NCBI RefSeq assembly: GCF_002006995.1
Contig: NZ_MRUL01000021.1
Location: 1 to 64,000, forward strand
Direction of reading: 5' to 3'
Length of the DNA: 64,000 bases
DNA from: Izhakiella australiensis
GTDB lineage: Bacteria > Pseudomonadota > Gammaproteobacteria > Enterobacterales > Enterobacteriaceae
In this document: one piece after another, positions 20,093 to 29,330 of the stretch
Numbering within the stretch: the stretch's first letter is position 1
Layout: each line of letters opens with the position of its first letter
The notes under the pieces: generated by a model
Seen by the model: the letters and a program-made list of their open reading frames with translations, nothing else
Databases searched by the model: none
Told to the model about the DNA's origin: nothing
Made by a program: the position numbers and the translations under genes

Positions 20093-20155
20093 GGTCAGCG
20101 TCCCGGTAAGGCTTTTGAGCGGCGCAGGCCGCCCAAAAACCGGTTCTGTCAGTGT

Positions 20156-21370
20156 TTACTGGCGATAAGTTTCGAGAAAACGACCAAACTTTGTGACGGC
20201 CATTTCCAGCTCGTCAACGTGAGGCAGCGTAACGATACGGACATGGTCAGGCCACGGCCAGTTAAATGCCGTTCCCTGCACCAGCAACACTTTTTGCTGT
20301 AGCAGGAAATCCAGCACCATTTTCTGATCGTCATGAAGATTAAATTTTTTGGCATCGATGCGCGGGAACATATACAGCGCGCCATCGGGTTTAACGCAGC
20401 TGACGCCGGGAATTTCATTAATCAGCTCCCATGCGCGCTGGCGCTGCTCGTATAACCTGCCACCGGGAACAATGAATTCACTGATGCTTTGATAACCGCC
20501 GATTGCCGTCTGGATAGCATGCTGTGCCGGTACGTTGGCACACAAGCGCATTGATGCCAGCATTTCCAGCCCTTCAATATAGCCCTTAGCGTGTTTTTTC
20601 GGACCGTTAAGTACCATCCACCCCTGGCGAAATCCGGCGACGCGATAGGTTTTGGATAATCCATTAAAGGTTACGGTCAGCAGATCGGGCGCCAGTGCGG
20701 CGATTGAATGATGGCGCGCAGCATCATAAAGAATTTTATCGTAGATCTCGTCGGCAAAGATGATCAGGTTATGCTCGCGGGCCAGGGTAACGATTTCCAT
20801 CAGCAATTCTTTGCTGTACACGGCGCCGGTCGGATTGTTGGGGTTAATAATGACAATACCGCGGGTGCGTGGGGTTATCTTACTGCGAATGTCGTCCAGG
20901 TCGGGAAACCAGCCGGCAGTTTCATCACAAATATAATGCACGGCCTTGCCGCTCGAAAGCGAAATGGCAGCGGTCCAGAGCGGGTAATCCGGCGCCGGCA
21001 CCAGCATTTCATCACCGCTGTTAAGCAGCGCCTGCATAGACTGTACGATCAGCTCGGAAACGCCATTACCGATATAGACGTCTTCAACGGTCATGTCACG
21101 CATTCCACGCGCCTGATAATGCTGGACGATGGCTTTACGCGCCGAATAAAGGCCTTTGGAGTCGCAATAGCCCTGCGCGCTGGGAAGATTGCGAATCACG
21201 TCGACCAGAATTTCATCGGGGGCTTCAAAACCAAAAGGTGCCGGGTTGCCAATGTTAAGCTTGAGAACCTTATTGCCTTCTTCTTCGAGACGCTTTGCTT
21301 CTTTCAGGACCGGGCCGCGAATGTCATAACAAACGTTGTCCAGCTTCGTTGATTTTTCTATCGCAATCAT
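20156..21370 (-). CDS. alaA: Glutamate-pyruvate aminotransferase AlaA
   Basis: AlaA is a PLP enzyme that makes alanine from pyruvate and glutamate. The 404-residue fold-type I aminotransferase shows the N-terminal KLNIGNPAPFGF, the PNNPTGAVYS motif, Asp/Tyr in IIFADEIYDKILYD, the PLP lysine in FNGLSKTYRVAGFR, and the C-terminal arginine in HVRIVTLPH. It is oriented divergently from lrhA across a gap of about 1 kb. Confidence 0.95.
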   Translation of the reverse strand: MIAIEKSTKLDNVCYDIRGPVLKEAKRLEEEGNKVLKLNIGNPAPFGFEAPDEILVDVIRNLPSAQGYCDSKGLYSARKAIVQHYQARGMRDMTVEDVYIGNGVSELIVQSMQALLNSGDEMLVPAPDYPLWTAAISLSSGKAVHYICDETAGWFPDLDDIRSKITPRTRGIVIINPNNPTGAVYSKELLMEIVTLAREHNLIIFADEIYDKILYDAARHHSIAALAPDLLTVTFNGLSKTYRVAGFRQGWMVLNGPKKHAKGYIEGLEMLASMRLCANVPAQHAIQTAIGGYQSISEFIVPGGRLYEQRQRAWELINEIPGVSCVKPDGALYMFPRIDAKKFNLHDDQKMVLDFLLQQKVLLVQGTAFNWPWPDHVRIVTLPHVDELEMAVTKFGRFLETYRQ

Positions 21371-22365
21371 TGTGTTCGCCTTTGCTGGCAGTACTCCGTT
21401 CCTGCCGTGGAAAATGTACCCCGCTCAATGTACTCCTCTCGCCGTCGCTTTTGAAGGCTGTAAGCTGGCTTTGATACGTTTGTAAAAAAGAAGCCTCTGT
21501 CCTGGTTATCCATCATGACATCAAAGAAATTTGCAGGAGAGAATGTTGATTTTTTATTGTTTAGTAGTGATTCCGGATAATTGAAGCTGTTGCTTGATGC
21601 TGATGATAACGCTAAGTAAAGGTAGGCCATTTATATTGGTTAAAAAATTATGGATTGATGAAATCTGAAACAGTAAAACACGGCTTAAGATAAGTCCGGG
21701 AATGTTGCGTCTGGTCACGTTTTTAACTTCAACCGGAAAAACGTCGGCAGATACTGAAAAATGTAATTATTGTTTAATGTGTGTGCAAATCGATAAATTT
21801 CAACGGACAAAAAAAGCGTTCCGCAAGCTGTGCCGATGAAATCTTACTTTAGTGAAAAGATTTACGCATAGGGGGCTTAAAAAGCAAGCTACAGTATGTC
21901 AGGATAGCTAGCAGAAGAGGTTTACCGTAAACCGGAACCTCTTCAGGTGGGTAAAATATATCTTTTTCACACCTATACTGTTCATGGATGCTTAATATTA
22001 ACTGCTGTAATTACAGCGTTCTGGTAATTCAATTTTTTAGTTGTTTAACACTACGGGTACCACAGCAAGCTGACATAAAGGCATCTGTGGATAAATTAGT
22101 CACTATGATGCGGCTTCCTGCAGCTTATGGGTTCAGGCCGCAAGCATTAGTAATGTATCAGACAGAACGATAATTTGGCGGGACTGTGCCAGACCCTTTG
22201 TGAGCGCGCCTCGCCACTGTGCCTCTTCTGTCAACGCGAAACGTGATGCATTGGATAAGTTTTATTATCCAACATTGTAGCCATTACGTACTCGTCATTC
22301 GCTGCATATTTTGCGGATGACACACCAGGGTAGCTGTTTGTAAATTCTTATAAGTGAACAAAAAA
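21371..22365. other. Long AT-rich control region upstream of lrhA and alaA
   Basis: Almost 1 kb without a credible gene; open frames such as 21367-21630 (minus) and 21988-22173 (plus) have non-coding-like composition. It contains a strong hairpin at 21914-21944 (GAAGAGGTT paired with AACCTCTTC, with an alternative inner stem GGTTTAC/GTAAACC). A long untranslated lead before lrhA is also known in E. coli, so this is probably regulatory DNA and a long 5' leader. Confidence 0.5.
21914..21944 (+). other. Strong hairpin in the lrhA upstream region
   Basis: A 9-bp perfect stem, GAAGAGGTT (21914-21922) with AACCTCTTC (21936-21944). A mutually exclusive 7-bp inner stem, GGTTTAC/GTAAACC, lies within it. 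It sits about 420 bp before the lrhA start. It could be a leader RNA structure, an operator, or part of a small RNA. Confidence 0.45.
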
Positions 22366-23289
22366 ATGACTAGTGCAAATCGTCCGATACTGAATCTCGA
22401 CCTCGACCTGCTGCGCACGTTTGTGGCCGTGGCGGATTTAAATACTTTTGCGGCGGCTGCGGCTGCGGTTTGCCGTACTCAGTCGGCTGTCAGTCAGCAA
22501 ATGCAGCGTCTGGAGCAGCTGGTTGGGAAAGAGTTATTCGCCAGACATGGACGGAATAAGCTTCTTACGGAGCATGGCATTCAACTGTTAGGCTATGCGC
22601 GTAAAATTTTGCGCTTCAACGATGAAGCCTGTACTTCTCTGATGTACAGCAATATTCAGGGCGTGCTGACGATCGGCGCTTCTGATGATACTTCCGATAC
22701 CATTTTGCCATTTCTGCTTAACCGCGTGACGTCTGTTTATCCCAAACTGGCGATCGACGTGCGGGTCAAACGCAATCCTTTTATGATGGAAATGCTCAAC
22801 CAGGGTGAAGTTGACCTGGTCGTCACAACGTCCAGTCCCATGAATTTTGCCTGGCAAGTGCTGCGCACGTCGCCGACCCTGTGGTACTGCGCGGCGGATT
22901 ATATTTTCCAGCCAGGCGAAGCGATTCCGCTGGTGCTGCTGGATGAGCCAAGTCCGTATCGTGATATGGCGATTGATCACCTCAACGAAGCCGGCATCCC
23001 CTGGCGTATTTCTTACGTCGCCTCCACCCTGGCGGCAGTGCGTGCCGCGGTAAAAGCGGGTCTGGGTGTTACTGCCCGACCGGTTGAGATGATGAGCCCT
23101 GAGCTGCGGGTTATGGGCGCGGCGGAAGGTCTGCCAGTGCTGCCGGATACCGAATACCTGCTGTGTCGCAACCCGGACAGTGAAAACGAGCTGGCTTTGG
23201 CTATTTTTAATGCGATGGAGTCGAACGGCAGTCCTTACAGCATGGAAGGTAGTCAGGACGGCGCTGTTTACGCTGATGATGAAGAGTGA
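22366..23289 (+). CDS. lrhA: LysR-family transcriptional regulator LrhA
   Basis: LrhA (HexA/PecT in plant-associated relatives) represses flhDC motility genes and, in pathogens, exoenzymes, and affects RpoS and fimbriae. The 307-residue protein has the N-terminal winged [23 protein letters not shown] and [18 protein letters not shown], then the LysR effector domain with [21 protein letters not shown] 22366 (MTSANRP) is chosen to match the E. coli start; a GTG at 22354 would add four residues. It lies just upstream of the nuo operon, as in E. coli. Confidence 0.95.
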   Translation: MTSANRPILNLDLDLLRTFVAVADLNTFAAAAAAVCRTQSAVSQQMQRLEQLVGKELFARHGRNKLLTEHGIQLLGYARKILRFNDEACTSLMYSNIQGVLTIGASDDTSDTILPFLLNRVTSVYPKLAIDVRVKRNPFMMEMLNQGEVDLVVTTSSPMNFAWQVLRTSPTLWYCAADYIFQPGEAIPLVLLDEPSPYRDMAIDHLNEAGIPWRISYVASTLAAVRAAVKAGLGVTARPVEMMSPELRVMGAAEGLPVLPDTEYLLCRNPDSENELALAIFNAMESNGSPYSMEGSQDGAVYADDEE

Positions 23290-23347
23290 TGTAACAAGGT
23301 CGGGTTAAAGCATGGCTTTAATTCGCGCTTATTATGCCTTTTAAACG

Positions 23348-23384
23348 GCCCTCATAGAAATTTATCAATATGAGGGCTTTTTTA
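23348..23384 (+). terminator. Intrinsic terminator of lrhA
   Basis: GCCCTCATA (23348-23356) pairs with TATGAGGGC (23369-23377), followed by TTTTTTAT. Confidence 0.85.
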
Positions 23385-23936
23385 TAGGGTTATAATGATA
23401 AAGTCTCATTTAAGCAGCGAGTTATAATTATATTTAGTTTGCTTTTCTCTACAAAACGATCCCTTCGTCAGCCCCGTAAAAAAACCAACACCTCTGCACG
23501 TGCATGATGCTAAGCAAAACGGAGTTGCTGATTTTTTTATCGCAAACGTTGAAAATGTGCTCTGGATCAAAAAAATATCCCCAGTAATGTACAGGAAAAG
23601 CACAAGCTTTCTGTCAAAATGGGCGAGGTCCCTGCACGGATTGTGCTTCTGCGCCATTTGTCGGGATCTTTTCTATACTTTACCACTGACTCGATTAAGC
23701 CTGATCTCTTCGCACCATATGTTAATAACCCGGTGCGTATGTAAATTAGCGTGTGGATGCTTTTGTCAAAGTTGACAAAAGATTATAGAAAAGGGTAAAA
23801 AACCCCATAAAATTGCTGGCTACTGGATATTTACCAGCACAGTTTATAAGGTTTTTTCCTTCCCTTGAATCGTTGTGGCAAGCGAAACGCCATTTACCAG
23901 GGCTTGACGCTAAACGTCACTTTTGATGAGTAAGCA
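23385..23936. promoter_or_regulatory. nuo operon control region
   Basis: About 550 bp without genes. A similar long control region precedes nuo in E. coli, where oxygen and nitrate regulators act. The clearest element is a perfect 22-bp palindrome at 23760-23781 (described separately). An AT-rich stretch follows it and could hold the main promoter. I cannot assign ArcA, NarL or Fis sites with confidence. Confidence 0.5.
23760..23781 (+). promoter_or_regulatory. Perfect 22-bp palindrome upstream of nuoA
   Basis: CTTTTGTCAA (23760-23769), AG, then TTGACAAAAG (23772-23781) form an exact inverted repeat. Its right arm contains a consensus -35 hexamer TTGACA. It lies about 155 bp upstream of nuoA. 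It is probably an operator; the bound protein is unknown. Confidence 0.55.
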
Positions 23937-24380
23937 ATGAGTATGTCTACAACCACTGAAGTCGTCGCTCATCACTGGGCATTCGCTGTATTTGTTATCG
24001 CTTCTGTTGGCCTGTGTTGCCTGATGTTAGCCGGAGCCTGGTTTCTCGGCGGGCGAGCAAGAGGAAGAAACAAAAACACACCTTTCGAATCTGGCGCCAA
24101 TCCGGTTGGTACTGCCAGGCTGCGCCTTTCCGCGCAATTTTACCTGGTTGCCATGTTCTTCGTCATTTTCGACGTTGAGGCCCTCTATTTATACGCCTGG
24201 TCGACCTCTATCCGTGAAAGCGGCTGGGTCGGCTTTGCAGAAGCCGCTATTTTCATTTTGGTGCTGTTAGCTGGTCTGTTCTATCTGGCCCGTATTGGCG
24301 CGCTTGACTGGACGCCCGTTCGTTCACGTCGGATGCCAGAAAAAACCGATCTCTCCCACACCAACCATCATACGCAGTAA
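23937..24380 (+). CDS. nuoA: NADH-quinone oxidoreductase subunit A
   Basis: NuoA is a small membrane subunit at the junction of the arms of complex I. The 147-residue protein has three membrane helices (about 14-36, 68-88, 98-118) and the conserved loop KNTPFESG with the Ala/Arg-rich segment [22 protein letters not shown] (split over a helix boundary). It is the first gene of nuoA-N, with the start ATG at 23937 as in E. coli. Confidence 0.96.
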   Translation: MSMSTTTEVVAHHWAFAVFVIASVGLCCLMLAGAWFLGGRARGRNKNTPFESGANPVGTARLRLSAQFYLVAMFFVIFDVEALYLYAWSTSIRESGWVGFAEAAIFILVLLAGLFYLARIGALDWTPVRSRRMPEKTDLSHTNHHTQ

Positions 24381-24395
24381 CAGCGAGGCATTCAG

Positions 24396-25079
24396 ATGGA
24401 CTATACGCTCACCCGCATAGACCCGAACGGTGAGGGCAACGGCAACGACCGCTATCCTTTGCAGAAGCAGGAAATCGTCGCCGACCCACTGGAGCAACAC
24501 GTTCACCGCAGCGTCTACATGGGCAAGCTCGAACATGCCCTGCACGACATGGTGAACTGGGGACGCAAAAACTCTCTCTGGCCGTATAACTTCGGCCTTT
24601 CTTGTTGTTATGTGGAAATGACCACCTCGTTTACCGCAGTGCATGACGTGGCGCGTTTCGGCGCCGAGGTAATGCGTGCCTCACCGCGTCAGGCTGACTT
24701 TATGGTGGTCGCCGGCACCTGCTTTACCAAGATGGCGCCGGTAGTGCAGCGCCTCTACGATCAGATGCTGGAGCCTAAGTGGGTTATCTCGATGGGCGCC
24801 TGCGCTAACTCAGGCGGTATGTACGATATCTATTCCGTCGTGCAGGGCGTAGACAAATTCCTGCCGGTAGATGTGTATATTCCCGGCTGCCCGCCGCGTC
24901 CGGAAGCTTATATGCAGGCGCTGCTGTTGCTGCGTGAATCCATTGGTAAAGAGCGTCGTCCGTTATCCTGGGTGGTAGGCGACCAGGGTGTATATCGCGC
25001 CAATATGCAGTCCGAGCGTGAAAGAAAGCGTGGCGAACGCATTGCCGTAACCAACCTGCGTACGCCGGACGAAATCTAA
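24396..25079 (+). CDS. nuoB: NADH-quinone oxidoreductase subunit B
   Basis: NuoB carries the N2 [4Fe-4S] cluster that hands electrons to ubiquinone. The 227-residue protein shows the tandem cysteine pair in LSCCYVEM (about residue 70), a third Cys in [11 protein letters not shown], and the fourth in IPGCPPRPE. It has a longer N- and C-terminal tail than some homologues, like E. coli. It lies 15 bp after nuoA. Confidence 0.96.
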   Translation: MDYTLTRIDPNGEGNGNDRYPLQKQEIVADPLEQHVHRSVYMGKLEHALHDMVNWGRKNSLWPYNFGLSCCYVEMTTSFTAVHDVARFGAEVMRASPRQADFMVVAGTCFTKMAPVVQRLYDQMLEPKWVISMGACANSGGMYDIYSVVQGVDKFLPVDVYIPGCPPRPEAYMQALLLLRESIGKERRPLSWVVGDQGVYRANMQSERERKRGERIAVTNLRTPDEI

Positions 25080-25195
25080 ACAGAAGTGAATTGAACGTTA
25101 TCAGCGCAAATAAACACACAATGTAAAGCGCAGATTAGTTTCCTTACGCCAACACTGAGTGCCTGAATTGATCAGGCCAGCATGGTGAAAAAATT

Positions 25196-26995
25196 ATGAC
25201 TGATTTGACCACGCAAGATCTCGCTCAGCCAGCATGGCAAACACGCGATCACCAGGATGACCCGGTGATCGGCGAGCTGCGTAACCGTTTTGGGCCGGAA
25301 GCCTTTACCATTCAACCGACGCGTACTGGCGTTCCGGTCGTCTGGATCAAGCGTGAGCAACTGCTGGAAATCGCGGAGTTTCTGCGTAAATTACCAAAAC
25401 CGTACGTCATGCTGTACGACCTGCATGGCATGGATGAGCGTCTGCGTACCAACCGCGCCGGGTTACCCGCTGCGGATTTTTCCGTTTTCTATCATCTGCT
25501 TTCGATTGAGCGTAATCGCGACATCATGCTGAAGGTCGCGCTGTCGGAAAATGATTTACACCTTGCGACGCTGACTAAAATTTACCCTAACGCTAACTGG
25601 TATGAGCGTGAAACCTGGGAAATGTTCGGTATCACCTTTAACGGCCACCCGCACCTGAGCCGTATTATGATGCCGCACTACTGGGAAGGGCACCCGCTGC
25701 GTAAAGACTACCCGGCGCGGGCAACCGAATTTGACCCTTATCTGCTGACTAAGCAGAAAGAAGACCTGGAAATGGAGGCGATGGCCTTCAAACCAGAAGA
25801 GTGGGGCATGAAGCGCAGCTCGCAGAACGAGGACTATATGTTCCTCAACCTCGGGCCAAACCACCCCTCTGCGCACGGTGCGTTCCGCATTATTCTGCAA
25901 CTCGATGGCGAAGAGATCGTTGATTGCGTGCCGGACGTGGGCTATCACCATCGCGGCGCGGAAAAAATGGGCGAACGTCAGTCATGGCATAGCTACATTC
26001 CGTACACCGACCGTATTGAATATCTCGGCGGCTGCGTTAACGAGATGCCTTATGTGCTGGCGGTGGAAAAGCTGGCCGGTATTACCGTGCCCGACCGCGT
26101 TAACGTTATCCGCGTTATGCTGTCTGAGCTGTTCCGCATCAACAGCCACCTGCTGTACATCTCTACCTTTATCCAGGACGTTGGGGCAATGACCCCGGTG
26201 TTCTTCGCCTTTACCGATCGTCAGAAAATTTATGATGTCGTCGAGGCGATTACTGGTTTCCGTATGCACCCCGCCTGGTTCCGCATTGGCGGCGTCGCGC
26301 ACGACCTGCCTAAAGGGTGGGAGCGCCTGCTGCGTGAGTTCCTCAACTGGTTGCCGAAACGTCTGAAAGAGTACGAAACCGCCGCGCTGAAAAATACCGT
26401 ATTGATTGGACGCTCTAAAGGCGTCGCCGCCTACAATATGAAAGAAGCGCTGGAGTGGGGCACAACCGGCGCTGGCCTGCGTGCTACCGGCCTTGATTTT
26501 GACGTGCGTAAATGGCGCCCTTACTCTGGCTATGAAAACTTCGAGTTTGAGATCCCGACCGGCGACGGTATCAGTGATGCTTACAGCCGCGTAATGCTGA
26601 AAATGGAAGAGATGCGTCAGAGCTTGCGCATTCTCGAACAGTGCCTGAACAACATGCCGGAAGGGCCGTTTAAGGCCGATCATCCGCTGACTACGCCGCC
26701 GCCAAAAGAGCGCACGCTGCAGCATATTGAAACGCTGATCACCCACTTCCTGCAGGTTTCATGGGGACCGGTGATGCCGGCTAACGAATCATTCCAGATG
26801 ATCGAGGCAACCAAAGGGATCAATAGCTACTATTTGACCAGTGATGGGAGCACCATGAGCTACCGTACCCGCGTACGTACGCCGAGCTTCCCGCACCTAC
26901 AGCAGATACCTTCGGTGATCCGGGGCTGTCTGGTATCCGATCTTATCGTGTACCTCGGCAGTATCGATTTTGTTATGTCAGATGTGGACCGCTAA
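25196..26995 (+). CDS. nuoC: NADH-quinone oxidoreductase fused subunit C/D
   Basis: In enterobacteria NuoC and NuoD are one polypeptide. The 599-residue protein has an N-terminal NuoC part (about 1-190, with [17 protein letters not shown]) and a C-terminal NuoD part (about 210-599) beginning [15 protein letters not shown]. NuoD shapes the quinone pocket near cluster N2. The end [10 protein letters not shown] is the conserved NuoD terminus. A 116-bp gap separates it from nuoB; the sequence there shows no gene. Confidence 0.96.
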   Translation: MTDLTTQDLAQPAWQTRDHQDDPVIGELRNRFGPEAFTIQPTRTGVPVVWIKREQLLEIAEFLRKLPKPYVMLYDLHGMDERLRTNRAGLPAADFSVFYHLLSIERNRDIMLKVALSENDLHLATLTKIYPNANWYERETWEMFGITFNGHPHLSRIMMPHYWEGHPLRKDYPARATEFDPYLLTKQKEDLEMEAMAFKPEEWGMKRSSQNEDYMFLNLGPNHPSAHGAFRIILQLDGEEIVDCVPDVGYHHRGAEKMGERQSWHSYIPYTDRIEYLGGCVNEMPYVLAVEKLAGITVPDRVNVIRVMLSELFRINSHLLYISTFIQDVGAMTPVFFAFTDRQKIYDVVEAITGFRMHPAWFRIGGVAHDLPKGWERLLREFLNWLPKRLKEYETAALKNTVLIGRSKGVAAYNMKEALEWGTTGAGLRATGLDFDVRKWRPYSGYENFEFEIPTGDGISDAYSRVMLKMEEMRQSLRILEQCLNNMPEGPFKADHPLTTPPPKERTLQHIETLITHFLQVSWGPVMPANESFQMIEATKGINSYYLTSDGSTMSYRTRVRTPSFPHLQQIPSVIRGCLVSDLIVYLGSIDFVMSDVDR

Positions 26996-26997
26996 TA

Positions 26998-27513
26998 ATG
27001 CACGATCAAAGAATTGAGATCGAAACGATCGACCCGACTGCGGATTTTGTGCTGAGTGCCAGCGAACGTGACGCGATTGAGCATGAAAAACACCACTATG
27101 AAGATGCGCGAGCTGCTTCCATTGAAGCGCTGAAAATAGTGCAGAAGCAGCGCGGCTGGGTGCCGGACGGCGCCATCAGCGCCATCGCCGACGTGCTGGG
27201 CATTCCTGCCAGCGACGTGGAAGGCGTAGCGACTTTTTACAGCCAGATTTTCCGTCAGCCAGTTGGCCGCCATGTTATTCGCTATTGCGATAGCGTGGTG
27301 TGCCACATTACTGGTTTTCAGGGAATTCAGGCTGCGCTTGAACAACAGCTGAATATCAAGCCGGGCCAGACGACCTCTGACGGACGCTTTACGCTGCTGC
27401 CTACCTGCTGCCTCGGCAACTGTGACAAGGGGCCAACCATGATGGTGGATGAGGATACCCACGTTCATCTCACGCCGGAAGGTATTCCTGGATTACTGGA
27501 GCAGTATCAATGA
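26998..27513 (+). CDS. nuoE: NADH-quinone oxidoreductase subunit E
   Basis: NuoE is the small peripheral subunit holding the N1a [2Fe-2S] cluster. The 171-residue protein has the thioredoxin-like ferredoxin pattern: Cys in [11 protein letters not shown] (first two ligands) and in [13 protein letters not shown] (last two). It lies three bases after nuoC and overlaps nuoF by four bases (ATGA). Confidence 0.95.
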   Translation: MHDQRIEIETIDPTADFVLSASERDAIEHEKHHYEDARAASIEALKIVQKQRGWVPDGAISAIADVLGIPASDVEGVATFYSQIFRQPVGRHVIRYCDSVVCHITGFQGIQAALEQQLNIKPGQTTSDGRFTLLPTCCLGNCDKGPTMMVDEDTHVHLTPEGIPGLLEQYQ

Positions 27514-28856
27514 GTGTGAAAGAAATTATTCGTACTGCTGAGATGCATCCGCTGACCTGGCGTCTGCGCGATGATAAGCAGGCGGTCTGGCTTGATGAGT
27601 ATCGCAGTAAGAACGGCTATGCTGGCGCGGAAAAAGCGCTGAAAAGCATGACCCCCGACGAGATCGTCAACCAGGTAAAAGATTCTGGCCTGAAAGGGCG
27701 CGGCGGCGCGGGATTCTCCACCGGTCTGAAGTGGAGCCTGATGCCGAAAGACGAATCGATGAATATCCGTTATCTGCTGTGTAACGCTGATGAAATGGAG
27801 CCGGGTACCTATAAAGATCGCCTGTTGATGGAGCAGATGCCGCACCAGCTGGTTGAAGGCATGCTGATCGCGGCCTTTGCGCTGAAAACCTATCGTGGCT
27901 ATATCTTCCTGCGCGGTGAATATATCGAAGCGGCGGTCAATCTGCGCCGTGCTATCGCCGAAGCCACCGAAGCCGGCCTGCTGGGTAAAAATATCCTGGG
28001 CAGCGGATTCGACTTCGAGCTGATCGTTCATACCGGCGCCGGTCGCTATATCTGCGGTGAAGAAACCGCGCTGATTAACTCGCTGGAAGGCCGCCGCGCC
28101 AACCCGCGTTCCAAGCCGCCTTTTCCCGCCAGCGCAGGGGCCTGGGGCAAGCCGACCTGCGTTAATAACGTTGAAACGTTATCCAACGTGCCGGCGATCA
28201 TTGCCAACGGCGTGGACTGGTATAAAGGCATTTCAAAAAGTGACGATACCGGTACCAAGATGATGGGCTTTTCCGGCCGGGTGAAAAATCCGGGCGTGTG
28301 GGAGCTACCGTTTGGCATCACGGCGCGTGAAATTCTGGAAGATTATGCCGGCGGTATGCGCGACGGACTTACTTTCAAAGCCTGGCAGCCGGGCGGTGCG
28401 GGAACTGACTTTCTGACCGACCAGCACCTGGATCTGCCGATGGAGTTTGCCAGCATCGGCAAAGCAGGCAGCCGCCTGGGTACTGCGCTGGCGATGGCGG
28501 TCGATAACGAAATTAATATGGTTTCGCTGGTGCGTAACCTGGAAGAGTTCTTCGCCCGCGAATCATGCGGATGGTGTACGCCATGCCGTGACGGCCTGCC
28601 GTGGAGTGTGAAAATATTACGCGCCCTTGAGCGTAAAGAGGGGCAGCCGGGAGATATTGAAACCCTGCAGCAACTGTGCCGCCAGCTAGGTCCGGGTAAA
28701 ACTTTTTGCGCCCACGCGCCAGGTGCCGTAGAGCCGCTGCAGAGCGCGATAAAATATTTTCGTGAAGAGTTTGAAGCCGGCATTGCGCCGCAGGTGTTTG
28801 GCAACGTGCGTGCCATCAATGGCATTCAGCCTAACCTGCTTAAGGCTCGCTGGTAA
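27510..28856 (+). CDS. nuoF: NADH-quinone oxidoreductase subunit F
   Basis: NuoF binds NADH and FMN and carries cluster N3. The 448-residue protein shows the NADH loop [15 protein letters not shown] (residues about 61-75), the FMN site [19 protein letters not shown], and cluster ligands in [12 protein letters not shown] plus a later Cys in [13 protein letters not shown]. It overlaps nuoE. Unusually, it is followed by a roughly 470-bp repeat-filled gap before nuoG, although both are expected to share one transcript. Confidence 0.96.
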   Translation: MSVKEIIRTAEMHPLTWRLRDDKQAVWLDEYRSKNGYAGAEKALKSMTPDEIVNQVKDSGLKGRGGAGFSTGLKWSLMPKDESMNIRYLLCNADEMEPGTYKDRLLMEQMPHQLVEGMLIAAFALKTYRGYIFLRGEYIEAAVNLRRAIAEATEAGLLGKNILGSGFDFELIVHTGAGRYICGEETALINSLEGRRANPRSKPPFPASAGAWGKPTCVNNVETLSNVPAIIANGVDWYKGISKSDDTGTKMMGFSGRVKNPGVWELPFGITAREILEDYAGGMRDGLTFKAWQPGGAGTDFLTDQHLDLPMEFASIGKAGSRLGTALAMAVDNEINMVSLVRNLEEFFARESCGWCTPCRDGLPWSVKILRALERKEGQPGDIETLQQLCRQLGPGKTFCAHAPGAVEPLQSAIKYFREEFEAGIAPQVFGNVRAINGIQPNLLKARW

Positions 28857-28910
28857 TAATTTATAAGCTCCAGACTTTTTTGCCTCAGAGCGAAGCCGGC
28901 TGTAACGCGA

Positions 28911-29290
28911 TGTGACCGGCAGGACTGAAAACATCCACGCGGCAAATGAAGGCCGCGCCGGGAGCATACAAGAGTATGTGACCGGTGGGACTGAAAGCAG
29001 CCAGGGCCGCAGCGGTGCGAAACGGACTCAGCCTTTCTCCAAACGCTTTCGGGCAGGGGCAAGGCGGCAAATGAAGGCCGCGCCGGGAGCATACAAAAGT
29101 ATGTGACCGGTGGGACTGAAAGCAGCCAGGGCCGCAGCGGCGCGAAACGGACTCAGCCTTTCTCCAAACGCTTTCGGGCAGGGGCAAGGCGGCAAATGAA
29201 GGCCGCGCCGGGAGCATACAAAAGTATGTGACCGGTGGGACTGAAAGCAGCCAACGCAGCAGCTGTGCGAAAGAGGCTGGAGAAAGAAGA
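28911..29290 (+). repeat. Tandem ERIC-like repeats between nuoF and nuoG
   Basis: Two complete 125-bp units (28940-29064 and 29065-29189, differing at only two positions) are followed by a third (29190 on). The third is identical for about 63 bases and then diverges. A partial copy (28911-28939) precedes them. Each unit has CCGG, CATAC, a four-base loop, GTATG, then CCGG, giving a hairpin. GGGAGCATACAAAAGTATG followed by GACCGG and GCAGCCAACGCAGC closely resembles the ERIC core (AGGAGCTTACATAAGTAAG, then GACTGGGG and GCAGCCAACGCA). The 125-bp period matches the roughly 127-bp ERIC length and is not a multiple of three. ERIC identity is recalled from knowledge; the repeat structure is directly visible. 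Confidence 0.8.
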
Positions 29291-29330
29291 ATTGTGTTTA
29301 ACGCTCGTCAATGACGAGACTTATGGAAGC

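Noticed and set aside
21367-21630. 87-codon minus-strand frame upstream of alaA
   Set aside because: It overlaps the alaA start, is Ser/Asn/Phe-rich with non-coding character, and lies in regulatory DNA.
28686-29217. Overlapping minus-strand open frames of 86-110 codons with repeated MLPARPSF... sequences
   Set aside because: They are by-products of the GC-rich tandem repeat; the 125-bp period shifts frame each unit and no ribosome sites are seen.
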